Positions 1-12,620 are shown, numbered from the stretch's first letter. The stretch is DNA of 64,000 bases from Rhodamnia argentea (GCF_020921035.1 NC_063160.1:20743595-20807594); one strand, 5' to 3'. Notes: generated by a model not told the origin, from the sequence alone. Numbers and translations are program-made.

Positions 1-1700
1 TTTTTTCAAAAGGGAATCTAAGATTATTCTTATTCTTATATAATTCTCACATATGTGAACACGAATCTATCTTTCTTTTCTCTCGTAATCAATCTTCTTA
101 TTTATGGTTATCATCTTTTGGAATCTTTTTTGAGCGAATATATTCCTGTGTAAAAATAGAATATTTTGCCAAAGTCTTCTTCTCCTTCTTCTTTTTGTTC
201 TTTTGGAATTGTTGAGTCAACACATTCATTTATTTAAAATAGGCCACGTCGTGACAGATAGATCTATATTCTCGTGCCCGAATTCATCGTTCCAAAGCCA
301 TAGAGAGGGCCTAATCGACATTCTTATGAGAGTGTGGCGCTTGGGACATTGTCTATTTGAGAAAAAAAAGATAAGACCTCTTACATGCCATGCATAGAAC
401 GATTAGCACAATCGTTATCTAGTCATGGCTTATTTAAAACCGACGTTATCGTCTCTTTTCCGAACCCGATAGTAGAGTCTTTAATTCGTAGATTTAGCGC
501 ATCATAATTGGCTTGTTTATACGGTGATTGGTGAATGTTGGGGAGAGAGTGATTATTGTTAAAAACGGAGAACCTACTTATTAAGTAAATAATACATTAA
601 GAAAAGCAGGACATTTTTTTTTTAAACTCAAAATTTGATAATTAGATCCATGCATCGATTGGATTCCAACCGTTGAAGATGGGAAACGAAAGAGATCTTC
701 CAAAAGTCTAATCAATTAACAAAAAAGGTTCGCCCCCACGCCCGTGCAATAAAGCGATCCACTCGAAAGCCACTCATACAAATTTTTAATCCGGGATCGG
801 TTAATTCCTGACCGAGTAGACGCCTCTGCCGATGGCGTTTGGATTTAGAGGGGCAATTAGCGTTTAAAGCGAGGCCATTACCAAAATTAAACATCCCATT
901 TAATATGAGGGAAAGGAAAGAGCCTTCACCGGGACGCGCCCGGCAAACGAGTGTCTCCCCGGAATGCAAGATCGCAGATCGGACGGTGATGCGATGAGCT
1001 GGGTGGGATCCGGAGAACGGCCGCCCGTCGCGAATCGGAGCCTTCGATGCCGGCGCCCCTCAAAGAGGTAAAAAGGGACAGAGAGGGAGATGAGAAGGCG
1101 TGGGATTGCTCTCGGATTAGATTTAAGCACCCAAGGAAGCAAAAAGTCAATGGCGTGCAAGGGACCGGCTTTGAAGCTTCCGCTGCCCACTCTTGGAATC
1201 CAAGCCCCAACCCCTTTTTTTATCTTATCGGAAGCAGTTTCCCTTTTTCGTTATTTTGCTCTTTCCTTCATGTTTTTTCTCCTCCGTTCCTCCATCTCTC
1301 TGTGTCTCTCTCGAGTTGAACAGAATTCGTGAAGGAGATTCGTATTCCTATTCCTAGTTTATCTCCCTCTCCTGCCCGTCTCAAAATCACCGTTCCCAGA
1401 AAACAGAAAAACAGAGAGAGAGAGAGAGAGAGGAGGGGAGAGAGAGAGGGCGGGAGAGAGTGCAGAGAAAGAGAGAACACACCAGAAGACGACTCTGTAC
1501 CTCTCTCTCTCTCTCGCACAGAGACACACGGACAGAGGCGCACACACTCAAGCTCCCCCTCTACGTGGTCGATCATCGCTCTCGTCTTCGTTCTTGCGGG
1601 TGGTTGTCGTAGTTGTATCCGACCACCAAACTCATTCTCTTCCTCCCCCCACACCCACACTCTCTCTCTCTATCCCCCATCTCTTATAACATTAAATTTC
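1..1700. other. 5' spacer and probable upstream region of the KCS gene
   Basis: No gene is recognised here. The left 700 bases are AT-rich. From about 900 to 1300 the sequence becomes GC-richer. From 1411 to 1470 there is a GA-rich tract, followed by CT tracts at 1501-1515 and 1660-1672. Open frames over this part are low-complexity products of the GA/CT tracts and do not look like proteins. The pyrimidine-rich stretch is typical of plant leaders and proximal promoters. Confidence 0.5.
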
Positions 1701-1731
1701 CAGATCCGTACGCCTCTCTTCTTCCGCCGTT

Positions 1732-1739
1732 TATATAAA
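1732..1739 (+). promoter_or_regulatory. candidate TATA box of the KCS gene
   Basis: A TATATAAA motif lies about 90 bases before the ATG at 1824, which would put transcription start near 1765 and leave a leader of roughly 60 nt. The CT-rich DNA upstream could instead be leader if a more distal start is used. Confidence 0.45.
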
Positions 1740-1823
1740 CCCCCCCTTCAAAATCCGTCCTTTTCGTCCCCAATCGACTCAGAATCGTGACACACTTTGA
1801 CCCAATACGACTCGCCTTCTGCC

Positions 1824-3350
1824 ATGAACTCCGACGCATCGTCCACCTCCGCTGGCGGCGTCCAGATCCACGCGTCCCGGAGGTTGCCCGATTTCCTCCA
1901 GAGCGTGAACTTGAAGTACGTCAAGCTGGGCTATCATTACCTCATGACCCATTTCTTGACCCTCTTGCTCGTGCCTTCAATGGCCGTCATCATCGTCCAA
2001 GCTTCGCAGATGAACCCGGAGGAGATTAACCAATTGTGGCTCCACCTCAAGTACAACCTCGTCAGCGTCATCATTTGCTCTGCTTTCCTTGTTTTTGGAT
2101 CCACCGTCTACATTATGACCCGCCCCAAATCCGTTTACTTGGTCGACTACTCCTGCTACAAGCCCCCGGAGCATCTGCAAGTGAAGTTTGATCGGTTCAT
2201 GGAGCACTCGACGCTCACCGGCGATTTCGACCAGTCGTCGCTCGAGTTCCAGAGGAAGATCCTCGAAAGATCAGGGCTTGGGGAGGAGACTTACGTGCCC
2301 GAGGCAATGCACTACCTTCCGCCAAGACCTTCTATGGCAGCCGCAAGGGAAGAAGCAGAGCAGGTGATGTTTGGTGCTCTGGATAATCTGTTTGCTAATA
2401 CAAATGTTAAGCCCAAGGACATTGGTATTCTCGTTGTGAACTGTAGCTTGTTTAATCCCACACCTTCGCTGTCTGCTATGATTGTCAACAAGTACAAGCT
2501 GAGGGGTAATATCAAGAGCTTCAATTTGGGGGGGATGGGGTGTAGTGCCGGGGTGATTGCTGTTGATCTTGCTAAGGACATGTTACAAGTTCATAGGAAC
2601 ACTTATGCTGTGGTTGTGAGCACTGAGAATATTACCCAAAATTGGTATTTTGGGAACAAGAAGTCAATGTTGATTCCGAATTGCTTGTTTAGAGTCGGGG
2701 GAGCTGCGGTTTTGTTGTCCAACAAGTCATCTGATAGGAGGAGGGCTAAGTACAAGCTTGTCCATGTGGTTCGGACACATCGTGGGGCCGATGATAAGGC
2801 GTTTAAGTGTGTTTATCAGGAGCAGGATGATGTGGGCAAAACTGGAGTTTCGCTATCAAAGGAACTGATGGCGATTGCCGGCGGGGCACTTAAGACTAAC
2901 ATCACTACACTGGGTCCTCTTGTTTTGCCGATCAGCGAGCAACTCCTGTTTTTCGCTACATTGGTAGCTAAGAAGTTCTTTAATGCTAAAGTCAAGCCTT
3001 ACATTCCGGATTTTAAGCTCGCTTTTGATCATTTCTGTATCCATGCTGGTGGGAGGGCTGTGATTGATGAGCTGGAGAAGAATCTGCAGCTCCTTCCAAT
3101 TCACGTCGAAGCTTCTAGAATGACCTTACACCGGTTCGGTAACACGTCATCAAGCTCGATCTGGTACGAGCTGGCTTACACGGAGGCCAAGGGGAGGATG
3201 CGAAGGGGAAACCGTGTTTGGCAAATTGCTTTTGGAAGTGGTTTCAAATGTAATAGTGCAGTGTGGCAGGCACTCCAGAACGTGACTCCTTCACCCAATA
3301 GTCCCTGGGAAGATTGCATTCACAAGTATCCGGTGCAGTTAATGCTATGA
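1824..3350 (+). CDS. KCS4: 3-ketoacyl-CoA synthase, KCS4-type (fatty acid elongase condensing enzyme)
   Basis: Intronless 508-aa enzyme that condenses malonyl-CoA with long-chain acyl-CoA at the ER membrane, the first step of very-long-chain fatty acid elongation for waxes, sphingolipids and membrane lipids. Two N-terminal hydrophobic segments (about residues 40-59 and 79-98) precede the FAE1/CUT1 domain. The catalytic triad is visible: Cys240 in GGMGCSAGV, His407 in HFCIHAGG, Asn440 in RFGNTSSSS. The His-Asn spacing of 33 equals that of Arabidopsis FAE1. The body matches what I recall of AtKCS4 ([19 protein letters not shown] near the start, [11 protein letters not shown] at the end) better than KCS11 or KCS9. 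The ATG at 1824 is chosen because the frame upstream has no other ATG and MNSD fits the variable N-terminus of the family. Substrate chain length cannot be read from the sequence. Confidence 0.95.
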   Translation: MNSDASSTSAGGVQIHASRRLPDFLQSVNLKYVKLGYHYLMTHFLTLLLVPSMAVIIVQASQMNPEEINQLWLHLKYNLVSVIICSAFLVFGSTVYIMTRPKSVYLVDYSCYKPPEHLQVKFDRFMEHSTLTGDFDQSSLEFQRKILERSGLGEETYVPEAMHYLPPRPSMAAAREEAEQVMFGALDNLFANTNVKPKDIGILVVNCSLFNPTPSLSAMIVNKYKLRGNIKSFNLGGMGCSAGVIAVDLAKDMLQVHRNTYAVVVSTENITQNWYFGNKKSMLIPNCLFRVGGAAVLLSNKSSDRRRAKYKLVHVVRTHRGADDKAFKCVYQEQDDVGKTGVSLSKELMAIAGGALKTNITTLGPLVLPISEQLLFFATLVAKKFFNAKVKPYIPDFKLAFDHFCIHAGGRAVIDELEKNLQLLPIHVEASRMTLHRFGNTSSSSIWYELAYTEAKGRMRRGNRVWQIAFGSGFKCNSAVWQALQNVTPSPNSPWEDCIHKYPVQLML

Positions 3351-6300
3351 CTGCTAAAGACATCAGTTAGTGGTTTCCTAATTTATGCGAGGATACCGTT
3401 TAAGGGTTAGCTAGAAAAAGCATCTAGATCACTGTCTTTACTGCGTCGAGAGTCTAATTTATCCGGTTTGTGTACGTGTTGTTTAGTCTCAAAAGTCACT
3501 AGCCGGCTTTTTGTTTCTTTTGCTCTGGGTTTCTGAACAGTTTGGAATCTTGAATGCTTTCCCCTGTAGTATGATGTTGTGATATTGAGGAACTTGTTAT
3601 TGTACTTATATCGATGTATCTAGTGTCTTTTGGAAACCTTTGGCCTCTGGGATTTGAATCTTTTTTATTGAAAATCATTGCATGATCTGATACCTGGGCA
3701 GGATGAAATTATTGACTTTTCTGGTTATCATGACATCTTGGGGTTCATGGGATTAATTGATAGCTGTGGAGACAATTATCTATGGCATTCTAAACCTCAC
3801 TGGGCACATGGGATTGGCTTGTTGGAGGGAATACTTGGATCTCTTGTGAAGGATGAAACACAGCTGCATCGGTATATTGCCTTCCCTCAAACTGCAAGTA
3901 GGTCTTACATTAGCGCTTGAGCTAACTTAGCCGATTAAGGGCGAGGGTTGCTCTTGATTTTGGTGATTGGTACCTAACTTCTCCCTGATCAGGGCTGGAC
4001 TTTGGGGTCCGCATCAGTTCTCTCTGAAAGGGTCTATTGTTGGTTTTAACAATTGATGACACATAAGGATTTCACCCCAAGTCGTTCAACCTACATTAGT
4101 GGCAATCACTGTGTCCTCACGGCATGTTTGCAACCTCTAGTATCTCCTTCCATGCCAAGTTTGTTGATGTTTCTATTTTCTGGAGTTATTTTGTTCGTAC
4201 TGCTCAAATGAAGCTTGGCAATGGGAATCACTGTACATGATGCACCTACATGTGGCTGTTCATGATTTTGCAAGTTTGATTGCACAAGAGGAAGCATCAT
4301 GTATAATGAATGCATTATATTTCCAAAGGGATGTATGGCATTGGAAGATGGGAAGCATCGCAAGAGCAAAAGCTTCACTTTTTGGTCTTTTATCTATATA
4401 TGGACCGATGGGCACATGGTTTTGACTTAAGTACGGCATTAATATAGAAAATCTTCTTGTACAGCCTAGCTGTCATTTGTGGAGGACAGGAAATACCTTG
4501 TGCTTGCATGTTGCTCTGAAGAAATGGTTAATACTCTAAGAAGATATACGATGAAGCTTGGGGGATACGATTGAAATGTGGCTGTCAATAAGTAGTTGTT
4601 CCGGTACATCTACATCTGACTTGGTGATCAGGCTCAAGCTGGACTGTCCAGTGGGTGAGGTAAATAGGCAACGCAAATCTCTAAGCTGTCAACTACCATT
4701 CTTGCAAAAGGATGGAAGAGAGCTATTAATCTGTCAACATAAGACCTCTGGTGTTTGAGTAATAGAATCTATATTCACATCTTGAAGCTGCAAATAACAT
4801 CGTTTTTGCACGGTGAGCAGTCATTCTATACAGCAATCTAAAACTAAGGAAGAGATGTGTTTTTTTTTTTTTTTTTGGCTTAGAACGATCGTACATGTAA
4901 GGAGTAAATCAAACCAGTTGTAATGAGGTGTGTCTAGCTTTGATGTTTGCTAGTACAAAATTTCCTTGTTAAGTTAGACATGTACAGTTCACAATAAGAT
5001 GGGAACTGTCCCAAAGGAGACTACTAATTGAAGTACGAACAAATTAGTACCACAATCTTCTACTAGCCATCTGAATTCCGAGTTGAGTCACCTGCACTTC
5101 CAAGAATATCGCTTCTGTGGTAAATTACTTCAAATTTCAACCAGCTCTACCCCGGCCAGAAAATGTTTCTGTTAAAATTATGCAATTTTTGTGAATGTTA
5201 CTCTGTGCTATCTCGGGGTGTTTTTGCATATGCTGCTTGGGGATTTGAATGTGAGAAATGAGTTTCGGATATTGGACAACCAGTTAAACCAGATATGTGC
5301 AGCCGCTTGGTCATGCAATTGCAATGTTAGCTCAACTGAGCAGGCAAAGGAGTACAGGGGAGTTTATTGCTGTTGTGTCATGAGTTTTTGGCAGGTGTGC
5401 AACTTGTTCATCAGTTGGGGCATGTTTTTTGTTCTGGGGGAGTGCAAGTACAGAAGTACTAGTTTTACATAGTTTACCAGCAAAACCGTTATCATGCTAT
5501 CCTAAAAAGCTCTGTGTGTTTGAAGTGATGCTTATCCTTGACTCTCTTCAATTAATCATGATGATTTTTAATCGGATGAATTGGTGGTATGTTAGAAAGG
5601 ACCTCTTTGAATTCGATTTGGATTAATTTAGTTAAGTTTTGTGTGCATATGTCGGTCTTCATTCCCGTTCTCATTTCCCTGTAGCCGGCTTCGATGAAGT
5701 ACAGAATAAATTCTTTTCCTTGTTTTCTTTCTTTCTTTCGGTTAGAAGATGTCGTCTCGAACACCATCCTTTAGTTTCCAACTAAAAGCTTGTCTGATCA
5801 TATTCTTCGTTCGGAAGGGTCCCATATGCGCTGCCTTTTTTGGAGAACTGTCGGTGGTGCAGGGACCCTTTAATTATTTTTGTGGAGGCACATTGAGAAT
5901 CTCTTAAAGGAATTTTTCAAGAGCTTTTTGGATTACAAAGGGTGAGATGAAATAGAGATCTTTTGCTGAATTCTTCTGTTGCTTGATGGAATGACACTCC
6001 ATTTCATAAACGATGGTTGGTGCCAGAGAACCTGTCCAAGAGGGAATACCAGTAGACAGGGCAAAACCAGCATATATTTGCTCTCGCTTTGTCAAATCCT
6101 CTGCAGGGTCCACATTGTTCATAAGAGAACAAACTTGACGTGACGCTAAGATTCAAATGAGAAGATTGTGTTTCAAGCTATTCTAGGACTCGATTCGTAG
6201 ATTTGGTTGATGTGCCGATTCTGTGGTTTACGTCACTGTATTATTAAGCGGAAGTAGCGTGGAAAGAGGAATGGCTCTGCACATGCCTTTGTCTCTCAGT

Positions 6301-6475
6301 TGTCACCCTTTGATTATGCTTCACCATTTTACTATGCAAACGGCTGGTGTATTATGGAGACGCGTGCAAAGAGCAAACTACTGCTGCAGACAAACCTTTT
6401 ACATAGTACAAGAACAAGAACATGAAGAGGGAGAGAGAGAGAGATCTCCTAGTTTCTCCGTCTCCTTCCTGCAAT
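3351..6475. other. spacer between KCS and RADIALIS-like genes
   Basis: The first 300 bases are T-rich and probably the KCS 3' UTR. The rest holds only short open frames with no recognisable domain. A run of about 15-17 T lies near 4860. A short minus-strand frame at 5904-6122 has ordinary composition but matches nothing I know. Confidence 0.4.
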
Positions 6476-7055
6476 TTAGCTACTCTGTTCTTGCAGGTTA
6501 AGATGCCTCCTCAGAAGCCTGTACAATCCGCAGAGAGGAATCAGTGCTAGCTTTTGCTGGCAATGGTGTGATAAGACATTGACTATGATAATTTTGAGAC
6601 AGAATTTGCACAAAGGTTGCTCTTAGAGCCTTCATGCAAGTAGATCGCACTCGGTCCGTATGCATGTGTCTGCGCATGCGCTCCCTCATGTATCATGCAA
6701 TTTGAAAGGGTTAACTACGTGTAAAATCTCTTTCAATTGCATGTACAACACATGTATAAAGCATAAGGTTCTCACTTATTTTACCTGCACTGCCAACTTG
6801 AATGCTGCCACTGCTCCCACCCTTCTTGTAGTCCGGAACCGGAACGCGACCCGACTCGATATGATCGAGATCCTCCACAAGCACTTCATAGTGTCTCTTC
6901 ACTTCATCGGCCGATTTTCCTTCCACAGCTCGGGCAACATTCTGCCAACGGTCCGGCGTGTCCTTATCATACAGAGCCAGAGCCCTCTCAAACTGTTTGT
7001 TCTGCATAGGTGTCCATGATGAGCCATGGTTCCCACTAAGTGAACTCGATGCCAT
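6476..7055 (-). CDS. RADIALIS-like SANT/MYB protein, two exons
   Basis: Small single-repeat MYB (SANT) protein of the RAD/RSM family, plant proteins of about 80-110 aa linked to floral asymmetry, seedling and fruit development. They lack an activation domain and act by competing with larger MYB partners. Exon 1 is 7055-6785 and exon 2 is 6546-6476, giving 113 aa. The SANT core spans about residues 11-65: [19 protein letters not shown], then DRWQNVA, then [13 protein letters not shown], with the usual DTPDRW and VPVPDY signatures. The donor GCAG/GTAAAA fits phase 1, and the acceptor AGCTAG/CACTG restores frame into a tail ending [13 protein letters not shown], which resembles the LKLQ-type ends of RL proteins. 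Exon 1 is secure; the exon 2 acceptor is inferred. Which RL paralogue it is cannot be said. Confidence 0.8.
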
Positions 7056-7321
7056 ATGAAATAGTAAAAGACAAAGCCAACTAAACGAAAGAAGAAGTGT
7101 TTCAGGTGCACAGGGCCAAGTTTAGAAGGGTAGCTAATTTGACCTGCAACAGAAAATTGACCTAGTGTTGGCCTTTAAACAGATGAAGGTGGCACTAGAA
7201 TGGAGCCACTTGTCAAATCATTATTGCCCAAAAGGTAGGCCTCCTTTTGAACCACCACACGATTCCGGATAACATGAAGAACGGAGAGATGAACATAAAT
7301 TGGTTTTAATGAGAATACAAC

Positions 7322-7371
7322 CAAGGGAGTGATTGGATTCTATTCTCAAGGGAGTGATTGGATTCTCTGTG
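7322..7371 (+). repeat. 25-bp tandem duplication
   Basis: The unit beginning CAAGGGAGTGATTGGATTCT occurs twice head to tail with a 25-bp period (7322 and 7347), differing only at its end. Confidence 0.8.
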
Positions 7372-7570
7372 TCAAGTATGATTCTCTCTGTTTCACCTGT
7401 GGTTGGTGCCCCCTATGATGCATAAAGTTCGCATTTTGAAAATCATGCACAAGCTGGTTCTGAGCATGCGTTTGTGTGTGGCGAATGAGGTTATTTGGAA
7501 GATAAAACACTAATTAGGGGAACAACTTCAAGTTTCTATTAAGGTGTGGTTCATACTTCCCTCCAACAAG

Positions 7571-7706
7571 AAAGCAGAGGGCTTTTACGATTTGAGCCCA
7601 TATTTTTTCATTGGTAATTTGGGCTTAGACTCATGAATAAAGCAGAGAGCTTTTACGATTTGAGCCCATATTTTTTCATTGGTAATTTGGGCTTAGACTC
7701 ATGAAT
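7571..7706 (+). repeat. 68-bp tandem duplication
   Basis: Two direct copies of a 68-bp unit starting AAAGCAGAG (7571-7638 and 7639-7706) with a single visible difference near the start. The near identity implies a recent local duplication. Confidence 0.9.
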
Positions 7707-9089
7707 GATTACTGCTATATATATTCTTTTTCGCTTGTAATTGAACGATGTAACGAGAGGTGCGAGGTACTAATTATAGTGGAATCCTCTACTGGACGTA
7801 GCCCTTGTTTAAGGATAAACCAAGATAAAATCTCGTATCTTGATTTATCTTTCTCGCTTCTATACTTTATTTCGTCGCGTTTATGCGCCGAATCCCAACA
7901 GTTTCAATATAATTATGGCTCTTCTGAAGAACCACGGATACATGATCAACATGTTTCTTACATCTGTGACTAAGACAGAATCCGATCTCATCGTCTTGTA
8001 AATGCAGGCACGAGAAGGGAGGGGACTGGTGGCGAGAGGTGGTGATCACATGGAAAGAATAGAGCCAAGAAATCACGTTCACTCTAGTTCATTTCATCGG
8101 AATTGGAGCTTCAGATGTTTGTTCTGGTACAAGACAACAACAGATAAGAAAGCAGGGTTCACTTGATGTTGCGGTGTGCTATAAAACCATTTATGATACC
8201 ACTGAACAATGTTGTCTTCTTTGAGCAGGCATGAGTTCGTTTTACCAGGTGCCCCAAGTTCTCTCTGTACTTGGAAATTGATGCATAGATGGATGCTTGG
8301 GTATCAGTGCATCTGTGGCTGAGCTATTGTCAGATTTGCGAGTTTTCGAGCCCATCTCGACCTTTTCAAGTTCTTAAAAGGTCTCGACCGAACTCTCCAC
8401 AACCAGTTCTGATGTGTCCGGATAGGAACGGTAAATTAACTGAAAGGAAGCCGTGGGAAGGAAAAAGCGACAAACACCAAGTACCAACCAACTGCTTTTC
8501 AGCAAAATCAGTGTCATGTAATTCCTGTCCTATCAAAACCGATCAGGGTACATCGCACACCTCAGACCACCACATACCTATCTATCTTTCTATCTATCTA
8601 CGAGCTATATCTTAAGCTAGAGGCGGTTGCTCCTACGGTCGAACCGTGTCATATTAGAATGTAAAATTTCGCAGACATCATTCAACACTCAGAAATCCTA
8701 AGTGGTCGTCATGAAGACACCCAAAAAGAAAGAAAGGAGAAAGTTTTATGGATGGTGTTATCACTTCATGGTGGTCCTCAAAAACCCTAACAAGTTGGAA
8801 AGGTCCCCCTGAAAGTGGGCGTGAAGTGAAGTGGTCACCATGGCTTCAGCCTCGTTCATTCATGGCTTCCCCTGAAGCAAAAAGCCCTTTTCAGTCCAGT
8901 CCTTTGATGGGTCATCATCGGTTTAAAGAAGCCAAGCCCACCACCACTCGATCAAGAGGTCCATTTGGGAAAGTGAAGCATTCGCATCGGATTTGAGGAT
9001 ACAGAGCAGATAAAGATGTTTGGGCGGACCGCTCCCGCACGTAATCTCGTGTTGATCGGACTGTTATTTATTTATTTATTTTTTGAAGA

Positions 9090-9285
9090 TTTTGGACTCC
9101 GTTTGTTTTGCAAAATAAAAATAAAAATGAATGAACGGTATATATTTTCGTCGTTCTGAAAAATGTTTAGCCTTAAATTGTTATCGATTTTTATTTTTTC
9201 GTTGACTAGCTTTCATTGTTTTAGAAATTCTTTTTTGAATCATTCATTTTTCGAGAAACAAATAGAGTTTTAGTGACACACGGTT
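9090..9285. mobile_element. short foldback element, family E
   Basis: Begins with CTCCGTTTGTTTTGCAAAA and ends with CATTTTTCGAGAAACAAATAG, an imperfect inverted repeat about 190 bp apart. A relative lies at 54660-54895. No coding capacity; MITE-like. No target duplication was confirmed. Confidence 0.45.
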
Positions 9286-9435
9286 TATCCCGAAATGGTT
9301 GCAAATGCTTTTGGCGAAAGGAAGGAGAAAATGAAAAAGATGCTTTTGAGTCAGTGACACGTCCGTGCTCCTGGAATTCGTAGGCAGTGGATAGGGTGTA
9401 TGGTTGTTGGACGAAGATAATATGGAAAAAAAAAG

Positions 9436-9890
9436 TAATAGATCAATCGATTTAGCCAGTTTAGTTATGAATCTTTTGACAAATTGTTAATGTAATTTAT
9501 CCTACTAATTTTGGCCGGAAATTAATGACGTGGCTGCTCTTGTTCTATATGACACGGCCGACGCAGACAAGAATTTTTTTTTCCTTTTCCTTTTCTTTCT
9601 CTTCTTTTTTTAGTGTTAAGAGTGGGCCACTGGCCCTTAGCAATAATTAAAAAAAAGCAAATAAAAAAATTAATTAAAATTTCTAAAAAGAATCAAATAT
9701 TTTTCACATCCGCATCGATTGTACTACGTAAAGCGGCTGGCATCCACGTTATCGATTAAAATTGATCCGATTGACAATATTAACAAATTGCCAAAAGGTT
9801 TAGGACTAGATTGGTCAAATTGAAAGGTTTAATACTGAATTGGTATATGTCCAATAAATTTACGACTTTTTTAGTAATTTTATCTATTAT
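9436..9890. mobile_element. foldback element, family A, left end eroded
   Basis: The right arm at 9785-9890 carries the family phrases CAAAAGGTTTAGGACTAGAT, GAAAGGTTTAATACTGAATT and GACTTTTTTAGTAATTTTAT, spaced about 30 bp. The left arm near 9440-9520 is shorter and diverged (TTTAGTTATGAATCTTTTGA). The centre holds a T-rich shoulder and an A-rich shoulder. No protein is encoded. Confidence 0.6.
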
Positions 9891-10024
9891 GGACCCACCC
9901 GATATAAAGATTGAGATCATCCTCTCCTACCGTAGCCACAGTCACAATAGGATTTTGCAAACGTGACTACTATAGATCGGGAAAATGAGACAATTATCGT
10001 CCCACACATATTGGATAACTTATC

Positions 10025-10028
<4 letters not shown>

Positions 10029-10062
<34 letters not shown>
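10029..10062. repeat. (AT)n microsatellite
   Basis: About 15 uninterrupted AT dinucleotides. Confidence 0.95.
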
Positions 10063-10064
<2 letters not shown>

Positions 10065-11040
10065 AGGATGCGATAGATTTTCAAAAAACTTCGTGTTAGA
10101 AGAAAATGTCTTTTGCAAAAGTCATTTTCAAAGAAGACGACTAACTTGCCTTCGTTCGATGGTGTACTTAAAAGCTTGAGAAGAAACGTTTTCGGTTGTT
10201 TTGATCTCACTTTGATGTACATGTATAAATTCTCCTCAAAGTATAATTGGTACATTTATAGAGGATCCTCACTAGAAATTGCAAGCTCAAATAAGTCAAA
10301 TTCCCTTGTTAATAATGGATATGATAGTAACGAAAAAAAAATTTACGAAAGTGCTGGGCTGGGCTGTATCTATCCAAAGTGGGCCTCTTCTCCTGTGGCA
10401 TGTTGGTTGGACCAAGATTAGTGACACCAACGTCAAACCAAACCCTCCATCGATCTTGATGTCCCTCGTTCCAAGATGGTTGACATACCAAAGCGAGCTT
10501 CATGATCGTAGTACATCGACAATTCAACGACAGCTCGACCTCCATTTCTGCCGACCCGACAGGTCGAGTGGGGGGAAGGTCATGCATCATACCAGCCGAC
10601 GAAGCGCCGCACGGACAATGCTCGGTAAATCGAATCCCGAAAAGGGCCGGGAAACACCCCACCGGTGAACCGGACTCGGCCGTGGCCGCAAGATAACGTG
10701 CGCGTGTGTGGTCCGCCCCCTCTCTTTTCTACTCCATCACGATGCCATCATGAGAAGCTAAAGAGATTTCCCCACTCGATCGATATCATGTTTGTCTTCC
10801 CGTTTCGAGCTCAACCAAAACACCCATCATTTCCATCGGCTAAAGGCAACGGGCCTCTCGAATCCTCCGTTGTAAAGCCCCCCCGAAAAGTAGTGGAGAT
10901 GCCAACTTTCATGGTCAAGATGAGCATCCATGTTCTGGTGGACTAAAGACGGTCATTATTGAAGCCCGAGAGGACTTTTCAACAGCACATAGAGGTCTCC
11001 ATCGAGCATCGTCCTTTGGTGGAGTACCAAAGTACGCCAC
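10063..11040. other. spacer with GC-richer segment
   Basis: No recognised gene. From about 10530 to 10730 the sequence is clearly GC-richer than its surroundings. Overlapping open frames on both strands there match no family I know. Confidence 0.35.
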
Positions 11041-11560
11041 AATTATCCAAAAATATTAAAGCTGTTACATTTTTGCTAATCTTTCAATTTTGTCAATTTT
11101 GATGTGAAATTATTGACGTGTATGACGGCCATCCTACGTGGCTCATCCGACACTGGCGTGGATCATTTTTAATATTTTTGAATTTCTCATTTTGTTTGCC
11201 TTTCCTTTTATGTGCTTTTTCTCTATGCCGGCGAGAGTAGCTCTCACTGGCCGCAAAGGCCGCAGGCGAGGCCTTCGCTGCCTAGATCTAGTGAGGGCCT
11301 TCGCAATTGTGCCAAGTCAGTTTATTTTTTGGCCAATTAATTCAATAATAAATCTTTTACATTTGGGCCAATTCATTCCTAAATGTTTTGCATTTATGTC
11401 AATTCAATCCATCCAACAAACTTTAGCGGGTCGGTGCCGACGTGGACGCCAGCCAATACTGATGTGGCGCTACCAACGGTGGTATGTTAATTTTTAATAA
11501 TATTTTAATTTTTCTATTTCTTTTTTTTTCTTAATCCTTAAGTATTCGTGTAAGCAAAAA
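11041..11560. mobile_element. family A foldback remnants
   Basis: Two fragments with family A phrases: 11047-11165 (ending in the GACGTG...CTACGTGGCTCATCCGACA type sub-terminal motif) and 11295-11510 (AAATCTTTTACATTTGGGCC and relatives). Between them is a GC-rich core at 11230-11305. Probably one element invaded or rearranged by another; the original borders are unclear. Confidence 0.5.
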
Positions 11561-11779
11561 TTCTCATCTTTGTATTAGTATGTTCTTCGCCAAAGTCGTT
11601 TGATATTATTATCGAGTCCAGCTCTACGTGTTCCGCATGTTAATGACTACGGGGGACAAAAAATCGTACTTTTGCGATGCATTGATCATCAATATAAGGG
11701 GCAAGAACATGCAGGTATGTATTGTTCTTCATTTGATGCATACCATTGTTCATCTAATTACTACCCACGTTTTATCAGA

Positions 11780-12256
11780 AAAAATTACCAAGAAAGTCCT
11801 AAATTTATTACAATTATGGCCATTAAGTCTTAAATAATTTTTAATTCAATCCTTCCACCAAAATTTGACAGGCCGACGCTGAAATGGATGCCGACCAATG
11901 CTGATATGGCATTGTCGACGCCGACGTGACAATTGATAATAATGTTATAATTACTACAATTTTTTTCTTTACTTTTTCTTTCTTCCTAGCTTAGGGCCAG
12001 TGAGGATCGCCAGCCACGGGTGAGGGGCCATGCACTCTCGCCGACCCTAATCTAGGAAACAAAGAAAAGGTAAAGAAAAGAAAAGAAAAGAAAAATTAAT
12101 TTTTTTGAAATACTATTAAAATATTACTAAAAATTCCCAAGTACGCTCCGACAAGCTAAAGTTGGCCGGAAGGATTGAGTTGATAGAAATACAAAAGGTT
12201 TAGGATTGAAATGACATAATTACAATTGGTTTAGGGTTTTTTTTTTTGGTGATTTT
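11780..12256. mobile_element. foldback element, family A, complete-looking
   Basis: Left end AAAAATTACCAAGAAAGTCC; the reverse complement of the right end reads TAAAAATCACCAA followed by a poly-A run and CCCTAAACC. The terminal inverted repeats are therefore imperfect but clear. The inside shows the family's GCCGACG/CGACGTG sub-terminal segment, a T-rich shoulder, a GC-rich core (12000-12050, GTGAGGATCGCCAGCC) and an A-rich shoulder. About 480 bp, non-coding, non-autonomous. Confidence 0.65.
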
Positions 12257-12476
12257 TACTGTTTTATCAAGATAGACCTTGATCTGTTGGAGATCACAGA
12301 ATTTCAAAAGAAATAATCCCCATGCGGTGACTCCGAGATATGAAAATGAGTTGCACTCGACATTGTGTATCCTCCTAAGCAAGAAACGGCCAATTCAGAC
12401 AAGGACCCTTTCAGGGGACCCCCAATTCTTTTTCCGAGCTCTGTGATTTGGGCAAGGTTTATGGGGGGTGGGTAAA

Positions 12477-12499
12477 GGTTAGGGTTAGGGTTAGGGTTT
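12477..12499 (+). repeat. short TTAGGG-type run
   Basis: Three and a half units of GGTTAG/TTAGGG ending in TTTAG. Too short for a telomere relic; comparable runs occur by chance or as telo-box clusters. Confidence 0.6.
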
Positions 12500-12620
12500 A
12501 GAGAGAGTGTGAATGGAGAAAGGAGAAATGATAGTGGATCAGGTGGAGAGACATGGAACCTGTGTATCGAATGCTGTCTCTTTTGCTGTTGCAGCCTGGC
12601 ACTTTACCCTTGTCCTTTGA

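Larger units (their letters stand above)
7056..9089. other. spacer upstream of the RADIALIS-like gene
   Basis: Upstream region of the minus-strand MYB gene. Apart from two small tandem duplications near 7.3 and 7.6 kb and a short TATC-type microsatellite near 8.58 kb, I see no gene or named element. Confidence 0.4.

Noticed and set aside
1268-1790. Open frames of 130 and 153 codons over the GA/CT-rich leader region
   Set aside because: The peptides are Arg/Glu or Ser/Leu repeats produced by the dinucleotide tracts; no domain, and they overlap on both strands.
1797-1823. Upstream extension of the KCS frame
   Set aside because: It would need a TTG start; the ATG at 1824 fits the family N-terminus.
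12477-12499. Interstitial telomere relic
   Set aside because: Only about three and a half units, mostly TTAGGG rather than the plant TTTAGGG.
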